DNA of 64,000 bases from Poriferisodalis sp965208555 (GTDB lineage Bacteria; Actinomycetota; Acidimicrobiia; Acidimicrobiales; Poriferisodalaceae): assembly GCF_965208555.1 (NCBI RefSeq), contig NZ_OZ242342.1, positions 2,542,001 through 2,606,000 of the forward strand, in the 5' to 3' direction. Of the stretch, positions 8,392 to 17,423 are shown one piece after another. The notes below the pieces were generated by a model. That model did no database searches. It had not been told where the DNA came from and saw only the letters and a program-made list of their open reading frames with translations. Numbering within the stretch: the stretch's first letter is position 1; each line of letters begins with the position of its first letter. Made by a program: the position numbers and the translations under genes.

Positions 8392-9171
8392 GCCCTTGAA
8401 CTCCGGTCGGCGCTTGTTCATGAACGCGTCCACGCCTTCGGAGTAGTCCTCGCTGTCGAAGCACGCCCGGATCATGGCCTCCACCTCGGTGAAGTCACGC
8501 TGCGACTCCGGCTTCTGCCACTGCGTCAACGCAGCTTTGGCGGCGGCAATGGTCAGCGGGGCGTTCTGGCCGATGAGGTCGGTCCACTCGTCGACGGAGG
8601 CCTCGAGGTGCGCTTTGGGCACGACCCGGTTGACGAGACCCATCTGCAGCGCTTCTTGCGCTCCGAACCGGTCGGCCAGGAAGAAGATGCGCTTCGCGGC
8701 CGAGGGGCCGACCAGGCGCATCAACGTGCCGATGCCCGCGGCGCCGTAGCCGAGCCCGAGCCGGGCGGCGGGGATCGTGAACTGGGCGTCCTCGGCGACG
8801 ACGCGCAGGTCGGCGGTCAGCGCCACCGCCAGGCCGCCGCCGATGCAGTAGCCGTGGATGGCGGCGATGAGCGGCTTGGACAGGCCGAGCAGCGCCGCGT
8901 GCGCTTTGGACGTCGTGTCGTCGTAGTCACGGTTGCCGCTCGCGTCAGACCGCTGCTCGCCGAATTGGCTGATATCGGCGCCTGCCGCGAAGGCACGCTC
9001 GCCAGCACCGCGGATCACCACCACCCGGATGTCGTGGTCGTTCTCCAGCTCGGTCGCAGCGTCGGTGATGCCGTTCCACATCTGCGCGCTGATGGCATTG
9101 TGCCGTTCTGGATGGTCGAGGATGATGCGGCCGACATGGCCGTCGCGTTCGAGATGCACCTGCCCGCTCAC
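8386..9171 (-). CDS. Enoyl-CoA hydratase/isomerase family protein
   Basis: A 261-residue crotonase-fold protein. It shows the family pattern from the N-terminus (HVGRIILDHPERHNAIS) and the oxyanion-hole segments: AFAAGADISQFG (about residues 59-70), then the GYCIGGGLAVALTADL region (about 107-122). The Glu-containing turn LGLGYGAAGIGTLMRLVG follows (about 141-158). The size is normal. It lies 44 bases downstream of another crotonase family gene on the same strand, so the two are probably co-transcribed. The exact acyl-CoA substrate is unknown; proximity to paa genes does not prove a role in phenylacetate breakdown. Confidence 0.88.
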   Translation of the reverse strand: MSGQVHLERDGHVGRIILDHPERHNAISAQMWNGITDAATELENDHDIRVVVIRGAGERAFAAGADISQFGEQRSDASGNRDYDDTTSKAHAALLGLSKPLIAAIHGYCIGGGLAVALTADLRVVAEDAQFTIPAARLGLGYGAAGIGTLMRLVGPSAAKRIFFLADRFGAQEALQMGLVNRVVPKAHLEASVDEWTDLIGQNAPLTIAAAKAALTQWQKPESQRDFTEVEAMIRACFDSEDYSEGVDAFMNKRRPEFKGR

Positions 9172-9215
9172 GGCGGCCGACGCTACCGCCCGGCTCGCAG
9201 ACGTGCCCGAAGTGC

Positions 9216-10034
9216 TCAGGACTCGGGCGGAACCCAGCTCGCGTCGCGACGCTCGCGGAAGGCTGCGATGCCTTCGGCCGCCTCGTCGCTCTGGAACAGC
9301 CGCTGGCTGAGTTCAGCCGTCCATGCCCAAGCTTCCTCACGGGGCATCTGGGGCACCCTGGTGACCAGTTGCTTCGTGTTGGCCAGGGCGTTGGGACCGC
9401 CCCGTACCAATCGGCGCAGCGTCGCCGTCACCTCGTCGTCGAGCTGGTCGCGCGGCACCGCCCGGTTGATCAGTCCGGCCGCCGCTGCTCGAGAGGCTGG
9501 TACGCGCTCGCCCTCCAGGAACAGCTCGCTGGCGTCGGCGCGGCGCAGTTTCGGCAGGCATACCACCGAGATCACCGCAGGAGCCACGCCGATGCGAACC
9601 TCGGTGAAGCCGATGATCGCGTCGTCGGCGGCAATCGAGATGTCCATCGCGGCGGCCAGCCCCACACCGCCGGCGGTGACATGGCCCGCCAGCCGGCCCA
9701 CCACCGGCTTGTCGCAGGTCATGATCTTCTCGAGGATCTCCACGAAGTTGTGGCGCAGCGTCGGCTGAGGCACCCCGGGCTGTGCGGCACGCAAGTCCGC
9801 ACCGGCGCAGAACGTGTTGCCGACGTGCGTGAACAGGATTGCCCGAGCCTCGGGATCCGCCAGCGCCGCTTCGAAGTGATCGCCGATGCCGTTCACGATC
9901 TCGACGCTGAGCGCGTTGCGGTAGTCGGGCCGGTTCAGCGTGATTGTCGCCACGCCGCCCGCGAGCTCGTAGAGCACGGCGGCTTCCGGGTCGTCGGTTG
10001 GGGTGCGATCGTCTGAAGGACTGTCCTGGACCAT
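9216..10034 (-). CDS. Enoyl-CoA hydratase/isomerase family protein
   Basis: A second crotonase family protein, 272 residues with the ATG at 10034 (MVQDSPSDD). Segments include VATITLNRPDYRNALS, the oxyanion-hole stretch NTFCAGADLRAAQPG, and GHVTAGGVGLAAAMDISIA. The active-site region reads TEVRIGVAPAVISVV, as in the subgroup annotated as enoyl-CoA hydratases acting on branched or unusual acyl-CoAs. A start 39 bases further upstream is possible (10073). It is first in a two-gene unit with the 8386-9171 gene and divergent from the mechanosensitive channel gene. Confidence 0.86.
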   Translation of the reverse strand: MVQDSPSDDRTPTDDPEAAVLYELAGGVATITLNRPDYRNALSVEIVNGIGDHFEAALADPEARAILFTHVGNTFCAGADLRAAQPGVPQPTLRHNFVEILEKIMTCDKPVVGRLAGHVTAGGVGLAAAMDISIAADDAIIGFTEVRIGVAPAVISVVCLPKLRRADASELFLEGERVPASRAAAAGLINRAVPRDQLDDEVTATLRRLVRGGPNALANTKQLVTRVPQMPREEAWAWTAELSQRLFQSDEAAEGIAAFRERRDASWVPPES

Positions 10035-10099
10035 CGCGGCGATGCTAGGCATCGAACCGGCGGCACACAGCACTCGAGCCGACTCCTAGGCTCCCTCAG

Positions 10100-11266
10100 A
10101 TGCACGGACTCCTCGCACAGGCTGAGTCGGCGATTGACGCCGTTGACGCGGTGCTCGAAGCCACCCGCGGCACCGAGGTGTGCGGTACCGAGCCCAGCTG
10201 GGTCTGCGAGCGCATCCTGTCCTGGACTGGCAGCGAGGGTTTCGCGTCGGCGTCGGTGTGGATCGTGGACAAACCGCTCACGGTGCTCATCATCCTGCTG
10301 CTGGCCATCATCGCCCGCCGGATCGTGCGTCGGGCCATCGACCACATGGTGGAGCGGATCGCTTCGGACAAGCAGCACGCCGAGGAAGACGAGGCCGCCC
10401 GCACCGCCGAGGAGGGCCGGACGTGGGACCCCGAGCGGCTCGCGGCCAAGATGACGCAGCTGCGCGAGCGGACCGAGCGCGCCAGCCAGCGCGCCAAGAC
10501 GCTGGGGACGCTGTTCAAGAGCATCGCCACCACCATCATCTGGGCCGTTGCGCTCATGATGCTGCTCGGCGAGTTCGACGTGAATCTCGGGCCGCTCATT
10601 GCAGGGGCCGGCATCATCGGCGTTGCCGTGGGCTTCGGCGCGCAGTCGATCGTGCGCGATCTGCTGACCGGTGTGTTCATGCTCATCGAGGACCAGTACG
10701 GCGTCGGCGACGTGGTCGACCTCGGTGACGCGGTCGGCACGGTCGAGTCCGTCGGGCTGCGCACGACTCGGCTGCGCGACATCTCGGGCACGGTCTGGCA
10801 TGTGCCCAATGGCGCGATCGCCCGCGTGGGCAACATGTCGCAGCTGTGGGCCCGGGTGCCGCTCGACCTCGACGTTGCCTACGACACCGATCTCGACGAG
10901 GCCATGGCCATCATCAAGCGCGTCGCCGATGAGGTGTGGCAGGAGCAAGGCGAGAGCACCACGGTGCTTGAAGAGCCCACCCTCTCAGGAGTCCAGGCCT
11001 TCGGCGCTGATGCCGTGACCATCCGGGTCATGCTCAAGACCGAGCCATCGGAGCAGTGGGCGACGGCGCGCTTGATGCGCAAGCGCATCAAGGACGCCTT
11101 CGACGAGGCCGGCATCGAGATCCCGTTCCCGCAGCGGACGGTGTGGGTGCGCAGCGGTGAGACAGCCGAATCCGACGCCAAGCCGGCAGTGGGTGCCTTC
11201 CAGACCACCGCTGCGCCGATGGAAGCTGAAGAACCGGACACGGACGGCGCGGACAGCGATCTGTAG
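10100..11266 (+). CDS. Small-conductance mechanosensitive channel, MscS family
   Basis: A 388-residue MscS-type channel, which opens under membrane tension to release solutes in hypo-osmotic shock. Three hydrophobic segments are visible at about residues 56-76, 135-158 and 164-195. The third is the pore helix plus hinge with the small-residue-rich sequence VGVAVGFGAQSIVRDLLTG. The beta domain follows (EDQYGVGDVVDLGDAVGTVESVGLR, split here by description) with the family's HVPNGAI motif at about residue 235. A charged linker lies between the first and second membrane segments. The acidic C-terminal tail is probably disordered. Confidence 0.9.
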   Translation: MHGLLAQAESAIDAVDAVLEATRGTEVCGTEPSWVCERILSWTGSEGFASASVWIVDKPLTVLIILLLAIIARRIVRRAIDHMVERIASDKQHAEEDEAARTAEEGRTWDPERLAAKMTQLRERTERASQRAKTLGTLFKSIATTIIWAVALMMLLGEFDVNLGPLIAGAGIIGVAVGFGAQSIVRDLLTGVFMLIEDQYGVGDVVDLGDAVGTVESVGLRTTRLRDISGTVWHVPNGAIARVGNMSQLWARVPLDLDVAYDTDLDEAMAIIKRVADEVWQEQGESTTVLEEPTLSGVQAFGADAVTIRVMLKTEPSEQWATARLMRKRIKDAFDEAGIEIPFPQRTVWVRSGETAESDAKPAVGAFQTTAAPMEAEEPDTDGADSDL

Positions 11267-11278
11267 AGCAGCGATGAA

Positions 11279-13897
11279 CTAGGCGTCGGCTGGCGCCAGC
11301 GTCACGCTGACTTCGGGATGCGCGAGAGAGTCATCCGCCACGAACATCAGGCTCTCGATGCGTCCTGCATCGATCAAGTCGGCTCGCGTCTGGGTCAGCG
11401 TGGCGATGTGAGCGTCCGCGGCGCGGACCGTCACTTGCTCTGCCGGCACGCGAAGGCTGCGCCTGGCCTCGGTCTTGGCCCTGCGAACCTCGCTGAGCAC
11501 TGACGCCGTGAGTTCGAACGTGCCCGAGGGGTGGTCGGGCACCAGCGCGTCGATCTCGTCGGCATCGGGCCAGGTCGCCCGGTGCACTGAACCGTCACGC
11601 CACCACGACCAGATCTCCTCGGTGACGAACGGCAGGAACGGTGCGAACAATCGCAGCAGCACGTCGAGTGCGACGGCCAACGCGAGGTGGGCGTCTGCGG
11701 CCGCCTCGTCACCCTGCCCGCCGTAGGCCCGACCCTTGGCCAGCTCCACGTAGTCGTCGGTGAACCGCCAGAAGAACTGCTCGGACCGTTCCAGGGCGCG
11801 GGCGTAATCGAAGTTCTCGAACGCGTCAGTGGCCACGCGCACCAGTTCGGCCAGCTCGCTGAGCAGTGCCGCGTCCAGCGGGTTGCGCACGCCAGTCCCA
11901 CCTTCGGCAGGCGCCGCTCCGGTCGTCAGGGTCAGCGCGAACTTGGCGGCGTTCAGCAGCTTGATGGCCAGCCGGCGCCCGATCTTCATCTGTCCTTCGT
12001 CGAACGCCGTGTCGGTGCCGGGACGGCCGTTGGCGGCCCAGTAGCGCACGGCGTCGGCGCCGTAGGTGTCCAGCAGGTCCACCGGTGTCACCACGTTGCC
12101 CTTGGACTTGGACATCTTCTTGCGGTCCGGGTCGAGGATCCAGCCCGACAGGGCGCAGTGGTGCCAGGGCGCGCAGTCATGCCCGAAATGGCTGCGCACT
12201 GCAGTCGAGAACAGCCAGGTCCGGATGATGTCGTGGCCCTGGGGGCGCATGTCCATCGGGTAGGTGCGCTCCCACAGGTCCGGGTCCTCGCTCCAGCCGC
12301 AGGCGATCTGCGGCGTCAGCGACGAGGTCGCCCAAGTGTCCATCACGTCGTGGTCGCCGATGAAGCCGCCTGGCCGGCCCCGCTGCGATTCGTCGTAGCC
12401 GGCCGGCACATCGCTGCTGGGATCGGTCGGCAGGGCGCCGTCGCCGGGCACCAGCGGCTGTTCCCAGACTGGCTCGCCGGCGTCGTCGAGCGGGTACCAC
12501 AGCGGGATCGGCACCCCGAAGTAGCGCTGGCGGCTGATCAGCCAGTCACCGCTCAAGCCCTCGATCCAGTTCGTGTACCGGCCCTGCATGTAAGGCGGAT
12601 GCCAGGTCATCTCCGAGCCGCGGGCGATCAGCGCGTCACGCAGATCGGCGTCGCGCCCGCCGTTGCGGATGTACCACTGGCGGCTCGAGACGATCTCGAG
12701 CGGCCGGTCGCCCTTCTCGAAGAACTTGACGGCATGGGTGATCTGACGGGGTTCGCCGATGAGATCGCCGGAATCCCGCAGCAGCTCGACCGTGGCTGTG
12801 CGGGCGCCGCCCACCGTCCGGCCTGCCAGGTGCTCGTATGCCTCGCGACCCGCAGGGGAGTCGATGCCATGGGGAGGATCGGCAGCGATGCGGCCCCGGC
12901 GGTCCACGATCGCCCGCACCGGCAGGTCCAGCTCGCGCCACCATGTCACGTCGGTGGTGTCGCCGAAGGTGCAGATCATGGCGATGCCGGTGCCCTTGTC
13001 GGGCTCGGCCAGCTTGTGCGCCACCACCGGCACCTCTACCTGGAACAGGGGAGTCAGCACCGTGGAGCCGAACAGCGGCTGGTAGCGCTCGTCGTCGGGG
13101 TGTGCCACCAGCGCCACGCATGCAGCCAGCAGTTCCGGCCGGGTCGTCTCGATCTCGACGGTGCTGCCTGACATCGGGCTCTCGCCCGATCCCTGAGGGC
13201 GGGTGCGATGGAAGGCGATGCGGTGATAGGCGCCGGGCCGTTCGCGGTCTTCGAGCTCGGCCTGAGCCACAGCAGTGCCGAAGGTGACATCCCACAGCGA
13301 GGGCGCCTCGATCTGGTAGGCCTCGCCGCGTTCGAGATTCTCGAGAAATGCGCGCTGCGCGATCCGCTGGCAGCGCTCGTCGATGGTGGCGTAGGTCATC
13401 GACCAGTCCACGCTCAGCCCGAGCTGGCGCCACAGCGCCTCGAAGGCGTGCTCGTCCTCGGCGGTGAGCACATGGCACAGCTCGATGAAGTTGCGGCGCG
13501 AGATCGCCAGCTCGCCCCTGGCCTCCACCGCCTTGGGATCGCCGCCGTCAGCGGGCGGCTCGAAGTGCTCGTCGTACGGCAGCGAGGGGTCGCAGCGCAC
13601 CCCGAAGTAGTTCTGGACGCGCCGTTCGGTCGGCAGACCGTTGTCGTCCCAGCCCATCGGGTAGAAGACCTCGTGGCCCGCCATGCGCCGGTAGCGGGCG
13701 ATGTTGTCGGTGTGGGTGTAGCTGAACACGTGCCCCATGTGCAGCGAGCCGCTCACCGTCGGCGGCGGCGTGTCGATGCTGAACACCTGGTCGCGGGTGG
13801 CGGTGCGATCGAAGCGGTACACGCCGTCTGCTTCCCAGCGCTGCGACCACTTCGCTTCGAGCCCGTCGACGGTGGGCCTGTCGGGCACCTGCGTCAT
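11279..13897 (-). CDS. valS: Valyl-tRNA synthetase
   Basis: Valyl-tRNA synthetase charges tRNA-Val in the cytoplasm. The 872-residue product has the class I signatures: HMGH in the GSLHMGH segment (about residue 50) and KMSKS within DPDRKKMSKSKGN. The editing domain lies between them and the anticodon-binding domain follows. The start at ATG 13897 (MTQVPDRP) is preferred; a TTG three codons upstream is also in frame. The C-terminal coiled coil seen in many ValS proteins is short or absent. The gene is convergent with the MscS gene with 12 bases between them. Confidence 0.95.
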   Translation of the reverse strand: MTQVPDRPTVDGLEAKWSQRWEADGVYRFDRTATRDQVFSIDTPPPTVSGSLHMGHVFSYTHTDNIARYRRMAGHEVFYPMGWDDNGLPTERRVQNYFGVRCDPSLPYDEHFEPPADGGDPKAVEARGELAISRRNFIELCHVLTAEDEHAFEALWRQLGLSVDWSMTYATIDERCQRIAQRAFLENLERGEAYQIEAPSLWDVTFGTAVAQAELEDRERPGAYHRIAFHRTRPQGSGESPMSGSTVEIETTRPELLAACVALVAHPDDERYQPLFGSTVLTPLFQVEVPVVAHKLAEPDKGTGIAMICTFGDTTDVTWWRELDLPVRAIVDRRGRIAADPPHGIDSPAGREAYEHLAGRTVGGARTATVELLRDSGDLIGEPRQITHAVKFFEKGDRPLEIVSSRQWYIRNGGRDADLRDALIARGSEMTWHPPYMQGRYTNWIEGLSGDWLISRQRYFGVPIPLWYPLDDAGEPVWEQPLVPGDGALPTDPSSDVPAGYDESQRGRPGGFIGDHDVMDTWATSSLTPQIACGWSEDPDLWERTYPMDMRPQGHDIIRTWLFSTAVRSHFGHDCAPWHHCALSGWILDPDRKKMSKSKGNVVTPVDLLDTYGADAVRYWAANGRPGTDTAFDEGQMKIGRRLAIKLLNAAKFALTLTTGAAPAEGGTGVRNPLDAALLSELAELVRVATDAFENFDYARALERSEQFFWRFTDDYVELAKGRAYGGQGDEAAADAHLALAVALDVLLRLFAPFLPFVTEEIWSWWRDGSVHRATWPDADEIDALVPDHPSGTFELTASVLSEVRRAKTEARRSLRVPAEQVTVRAADAHIATLTQTRADLIDAGRIESLMFVADDSLAHPEVSVTLAPADA

Positions 13898-14098
13898 GCG
13901 GCGCAAAGCTACCGGCGCGCTTCGCCCGAGGCCGATCCCTGCCGCCCGCCAGTCGCGCGATGTCTCGTCGAGGCATTAAAGACTGTCATGAAATTGTCAC
14001 AAAAGTGCAACGGCATTGACTAGTGTGTGCGGTGGTTGCCGCCTGCGGGGGCGGTCGGCAACTTCAGCCGTATTGCCGACCAAAGGGGGTCGATTGGC

Positions 14099-14446
14099 AT
14101 GATGGCGACAATCCTGACGCTGATCATCCTGGGCATGGTGTTCCAGGGTGCGATGGCGGTCGTGGACAGCGTCCTTGATGCGGTCAAGGTGAACGACACG
14201 CTCAAGTCCATTCCGATTATCGGAAGCAATCTGAACCTGGCCTGGGCCTACCTGTTCGTGCTGATCTCTCAGATCAATGGCGCGAACGACGTGCTCGATC
14301 TGGGATTCGGAGCGAACATGGAGCTGCTGTCGCTGAGCCGTTTCGGCATGGACGTAGCGACAGCCATCGTTCTCGTTGCGTTCATCCCGGTGCGAGACGC
14401 TGCAATCAGCGCCTTGAAGAAAGGCATCGGCGGACGCAGCGACTGA
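14099..14446 (+). CDS. Small hydrophobic membrane protein of unknown function
   Basis: I do not recognise a family. The ATG at 14099 (followed by a second ATG) is preceded by AAGGGGG at a good distance, giving 115 residues. Three hydrophobic stretches are visible: about residues 2-22, 43-60 and 84-100, with a basic C-terminus (ALKKGIGGRSD). The upstream region is unusually AT-rich for this genome and holds a TTGTCA-like hexamer at 13994-13999, so the gene likely has its own promoter. It is isolated between divergent valS and a strong set of hairpins at its 3' end, which suggests it is expressed on its own. Confidence 0.65.
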   Translation: MMATILTLIILGMVFQGAMAVVDSVLDAVKVNDTLKSIPIIGSNLNLAWAYLFVLISQINGANDVLDLGFGANMELLSLSRFGMDVATAIVLVAFIPVRDAAISALKKGIGGRSD

Positions 14447-14458
14447 GCAGCGTCACGG

Positions 14459-14567
14459 GCGGCGCCCGCTGGGCGCCGTGCAATCGGCAACGAGCCGACG
14501 TAGGGGCACCCCGCTTGCGGGGTGCCCTGTGCGTTTGTGCACCCCGCTTGCGGGGTGCCCCTTTGCG
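14459..14567 (+). terminator. Three consecutive hairpins, two nearly identical
   Basis: Hairpin 1 pairs GGCGCCC (14461-14467) with GGGCGCC (14471-14477). Hairpin 2 pairs GGGCACCCCG (14504-14513) with CGGGGTGCCC (14518-14527) around a CTTG loop. Hairpin 3 pairs GCACCCCG (14539-14546) with CGGGGTGC (14551-14558) around the same CTTG loop and is followed by CCCTTTGCG. They separate the small membrane protein gene from the convergent CoA transferase gene. Confidence 0.75.
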
Positions 14568-14594
14568 TTGTGTGAATGAACCGCCAGCAGGCCG

Positions 14595-15833
14595 TCAGCT
14601 CGGCGCGACGATGACGCCCTCGTCCCGCAGCGTGTCGATCTCGTTCGCGTCGTAGCCCAGCTCGCTGAGAATCTCGACTGCGTGCTCACCCAGCAGCGGG
14701 GCGTGGCGCCGCAACCGTGTCGGCGTCGCCGAGTAGACCACTGGATCGGCCACGTAGCGGTACGCCCCCTCGGTGGGGTGCTCTGAGATGCTCACCAGGC
14801 CGGCCGCAGCGAGCTGAGGGTCGGTGTCGAGTTCTGCCAAGTCCATGACCCGTGCCGCGGGAATGGAGTGGCGGTCGCAGTAGGCGATCCACTCATCGGT
14901 CGTGCGCCGCACCGAGAGCTCCCCGAACAGCGCATACAACTCGTCGATGTGCGCAATCCGCGAATTGTGATCGGCGAAGCGAGGATCGTCGGCCAGCTCG
15001 GGTCGCTCGACGAACGCGAAGAAGGCCCGGTACTGGGCATCGTTGTACGGCAACAAGCACACCCAGCCGTCGGCCGTGGGGTACGGCCGCCGGTGGGGAG
15101 TAAGGAGCCGGTCATAACCGAATGGTCCCTCGGGCGGTTCGAACACCGCCCCGCGGTAGTGCTCCACCAGGTTGAACGCCACCATCGTTTCGAACATGGG
15201 CACTTCGATGGTCTGCGCCACACCGGTTCGCTCCCGATGGAACAACGCCGCCAGCACTGCTTCGACAACATGCAGTCCCGTGACTTTGTCTGCGATCACC
15301 GAGGGGACGAAGCCAGGCTCGCCGGCGATGCGGCCGATCAGATTCGACAGGCCTGATGCTGCCTGGATGGCGTCGTCGTACGCCGCTTTGTCGCGATAGG
15401 GGCCGACGCTGCCGTAGCCATTCGCTCGGCAGCAGATGAGCTGCGGGTGCTCCGCCCGCAGCGAGTCGGCGTCGAGGCCAAGCCGTTCGAGCGCGGCAGC
15501 TCGCATGTTGGTGACCAGCACGTCGGAGCTCGCGAGCAGCCGCCGCATGGCGGAGCGACCGGACTCGGACTTGAGATCCAGCGCCAGGGATCGCTTGTTG
15601 CGCTGGATGTTGAGGCTGAAGCCGGACATGCCGGCGGATCGGGCGGGAAGACCGTTGCGCGTGGAGTCGCCGTCCAGCGATTCCACCCTGATGACGTCGG
15701 CGCCATGGTCGCCCAGCATCCGGCACGCCATCGGCCCCATGAGCACGGTGGTGAGATCGACCACGCGTATGCCATCGAGCGCCCCGGGCGATTCGTCGCC
15801 GGCCGCGGCGGCTGTGCCTGCAGTTTCTGGCAT
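14595..15833 (-). CDS. Class III CoA transferase (CaiB/BaiF family)
   Basis: A 412-residue protein of the formyl-CoA transferase/CaiB/BaiF family, which move CoA between carboxylic acids in the cytoplasm. Visible landmarks are the N-terminal GIRVVDLTTVLMGPMACRMLGDHGADVIRVE region (in part), the substrate-side segment RNKRSLALDLK, and AAYDDAIQAASGL, whose Asp fits the position of the family's catalytic Asp. The large and small domains are both present and the length is typical. The substrate is unknown. It is followed 11 bases later on the same strand by no further gene; upstream is the 15845-16120 small membrane protein gene. Confidence 0.88.
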   Translation of the reverse strand: MPETAGTAAAAGDESPGALDGIRVVDLTTVLMGPMACRMLGDHGADVIRVESLDGDSTRNGLPARSAGMSGFSLNIQRNKRSLALDLKSESGRSAMRRLLASSDVLVTNMRAAALERLGLDADSLRAEHPQLICCRANGYGSVGPYRDKAAYDDAIQAASGLSNLIGRIAGEPGFVPSVIADKVTGLHVVEAVLAALFHRERTGVAQTIEVPMFETMVAFNLVEHYRGAVFEPPEGPFGYDRLLTPHRRPYPTADGWVCLLPYNDAQYRAFFAFVERPELADDPRFADHNSRIAHIDELYALFGELSVRRTTDEWIAYCDRHSIPAARVMDLAELDTDPQLAAAGLVSISEHPTEGAYRYVADPVVYSATPTRLRRHAPLLGEHAVEILSELGYDANEIDTLRDEGVIVAPS

Positions 15834-15844
15834 GAGATCCTCGG

Positions 15845-16120
15845 CTACCCGGTCGATGAGTCAGACGATCCGGCTGCAGCGGCCTGGCGCTCCTCGCGCT
15901 CGGCGGCCTTGATGCCGTGGCTCATGACGATGGTCGGCGCGAGCAGCATCGAGCCGACCACGAGCGCCACGGCGATGAGCGTGCTGAGCAGCGGCGTGTA
16001 TCCCCAGCGGAGGCCCATGGCGCCGCAGATGAGCGACGCGGCATAGAGGCCGTACCCGGTCCGTTGCCCCAGGCTCGTGATCCGCTTCAGCCGCGCTCGC
16101 CGAACGAGAACATCGTCCAC
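15845..16120 (-). CDS. Small two-helix membrane protein, unknown function
   Basis: A 91-residue product with two hydrophobic segments, about residues 25-38 and 43-62, basic at the N-terminus and Ser/Ala-rich at the C-terminus. I do not recognise a named family. It lies 29 bases downstream of the DUF5317-type membrane protein and 11 bases upstream of the CoA transferase, all on the minus strand, so the three may form one transcript. Confidence 0.6.
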   Translation of the reverse strand: MDDVLVRRARLKRITSLGQRTGYGLYAASLICGAMGLRWGYTPLLSTLIAVALVVGSMLLAPTIVMSHGIKAAEREERQAAAAGSSDSSTG

Positions 16121-16149
16121 GGCCCCATTATCTCGGCCCGCCGTGTCGT

Positions 16150-17043
16150 TCAGGCTCCGAACAGCTGGGGATCGTGGCTCTCGGTCGGCTCGTCGCCTGA
16201 GGCTCGGCTGCGTGCGGAAACCTCATCGTCTTGCTGTTCGTGCGGCCATGGCGCAGGGGCCGGCCACGGTGCGGGTTCGACTCGTTTCGCCCAGGCCGGC
16301 TCGGCCTGTGCCGGCACCGGGCTGGGTTCCGCTGGGGCGGCCGTCGGCGCCGGCGCTTCCGGGGTCGCCGCTGCTGCACCGATGAGCGGGGGATGCTCGA
16401 GGGTCGTGCGCTGCGCTGCGGGTCGCAGCACCACCGACGCCTCGTCGAAGTCCTCGAAATCGCTTCGCGACACTGCCTCCAGTTGTCGCGGATCCCGGGC
16501 CGCCGGCCACATCAGCCGGAATCCGACATTGGCCAGGCCGGCTGCCGTCAACAGGTCGCCCAGCGTGATGACGTCTTTCAGCGGCGCGAGCGGGATTGCG
16601 GCACCCAACCATGCGGTGATCGTCGCGTCATCGGACCACCGGCGTGCTGCGCCCAGCAGCACTCGGTCGAGTCCTTCGAAATCGATGATGCCTGCAGCGA
16701 CGACAGCGCCCTCGCTCACCGGCACGTAGCCGTTTGCCAGGAGCACGCCGAGATTGGCAGCGAGGCCGATTGCAGCAACGCTTGCACCGGTGATGTGCCG
16801 GTTGAGCAGGCATCCCGCGAGCAGCAGCGCCAGCGAGATGCCGAGGGCGTACCTGCCAGCGAGCATGTTGGTGTCCAGCCCGACGGCGAGCGACAGGACT
16901 GCTCCGAGCGCCAGCACGGGCCAATGGTTGACCTGCAGCACCCGAAGCCTGTTGAAGATCCCTGCGGGAGTGCCGCCGGAAACAAGAGCGACAGCGAAGC
17001 CGACGCCGAGTCCGATGATGGTCACGAGCACGATGAAGAACAC
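16150..17043 (-). CDS. DUF5317-like membrane protein with long Pro/Ala-rich tail
   Basis: A 297-residue protein. The first 185 residues contain about five hydrophobic segments and end with a run typical of DUF5317 proteins (small-residue-rich helices followed by KDVITLGDLLTAAGLANVGF and a cytoplasmic tail). The remaining 110 residues are rich in Pro, Ala and Glu, probably disordered, and end in an acidic stretch. Function is unknown. It is divergent from the biotin carrier and ccm genes. Confidence 0.65.
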   Translation of the reverse strand: MFFIVLVTIIGLGVGFAVALVSGGTPAGIFNRLRVLQVNHWPVLALGAVLSLAVGLDTNMLAGRYALGISLALLLAGCLLNRHITGASVAAIGLAANLGVLLANGYVPVSEGAVVAAGIIDFEGLDRVLLGAARRWSDDATITAWLGAAIPLAPLKDVITLGDLLTAAGLANVGFRLMWPAARDPRQLEAVSRSDFEDFDEASVVLRPAAQRTTLEHPPLIGAAAATPEAPAPTAAPAEPSPVPAQAEPAWAKRVEPAPWPAPAPWPHEQQDDEVSARSRASGDEPTESHDPQLFGA

Positions 17044-17174
17044 CGCGTTTTGAAGGTACCGAACGTCTGCCGCGCGCTTGTGGATGGTCGGAGGCGCTCG
17101 AGCGGGGCGGCGCGGCCGTCGTGCGGTTAGCTTTGCGCCGGCCCTTCGCTCCGGGTCCGTGGAGGAGAGACAAC

Positions 17175-17393
17175 GTGCTGGACGTTCGAGCTGAGTTGAC
17201 CGCGACCGTGTGGAAAGTGGTCGCCGAGGTGGGCACTGCTGTCGCTGCCGGCGACGAGCTGCTCATCCTCGAGTCCATGAAAATGGAGATCCCGGTCACG
17301 GCACCCGAAGGCGGCACGCTCGCGGAGATGCACGTGGCCGAGGGCGACTCCGTGGCTGAGGGCGACGTGCTCGCGGTGGTCGCCACGTCCTGA
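17175..17393 (+). CDS. Free-standing biotin carrier (biotinyl-binding) domain protein
   Basis: A 72-residue protein consisting of just one biotinyl/lipoyl domain. The GTG at 17175 is supported by GGAGGAG a few bases upstream; an earlier in-frame ATG at 17121 would add a non-homologous Arg/Pro-rich leader. The biotinylation motif ESMKMEIPV is complete, so Lys in MKM should be modified by biotin ligase. It could shuttle carboxyl groups for an acyl-CoA or pyruvate-type carboxylase whose other subunits are elsewhere. No carboxylase gene is nearby. It lies 30 bases upstream of the ccm operon on the same strand and may share its transcript. Confidence 0.87.
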   Translation: MLDVRAELTATVWKVVAEVGTAVAAGDELLILESMKMEIPVTAPEGGTLAEMHVAEGDSVAEGDVLAVVATS

Positions 17394-17423
17394 GCCGTGC
17401 CCCGGCCGTAGCCTTGGTTTTCC

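Noticed and set aside
11687..13171. Plus-strand open frame of almost 500 codons
   Set aside because: Antisense shadow of valS; the valS frame has all class I synthetase motifs.
13975..14030. Full promoter upstream of the small membrane protein gene
   Set aside because: TTGTCA is present, but no convincing -10 hexamer is found at 16-18 bases, so it is only mentioned in the gene entry.
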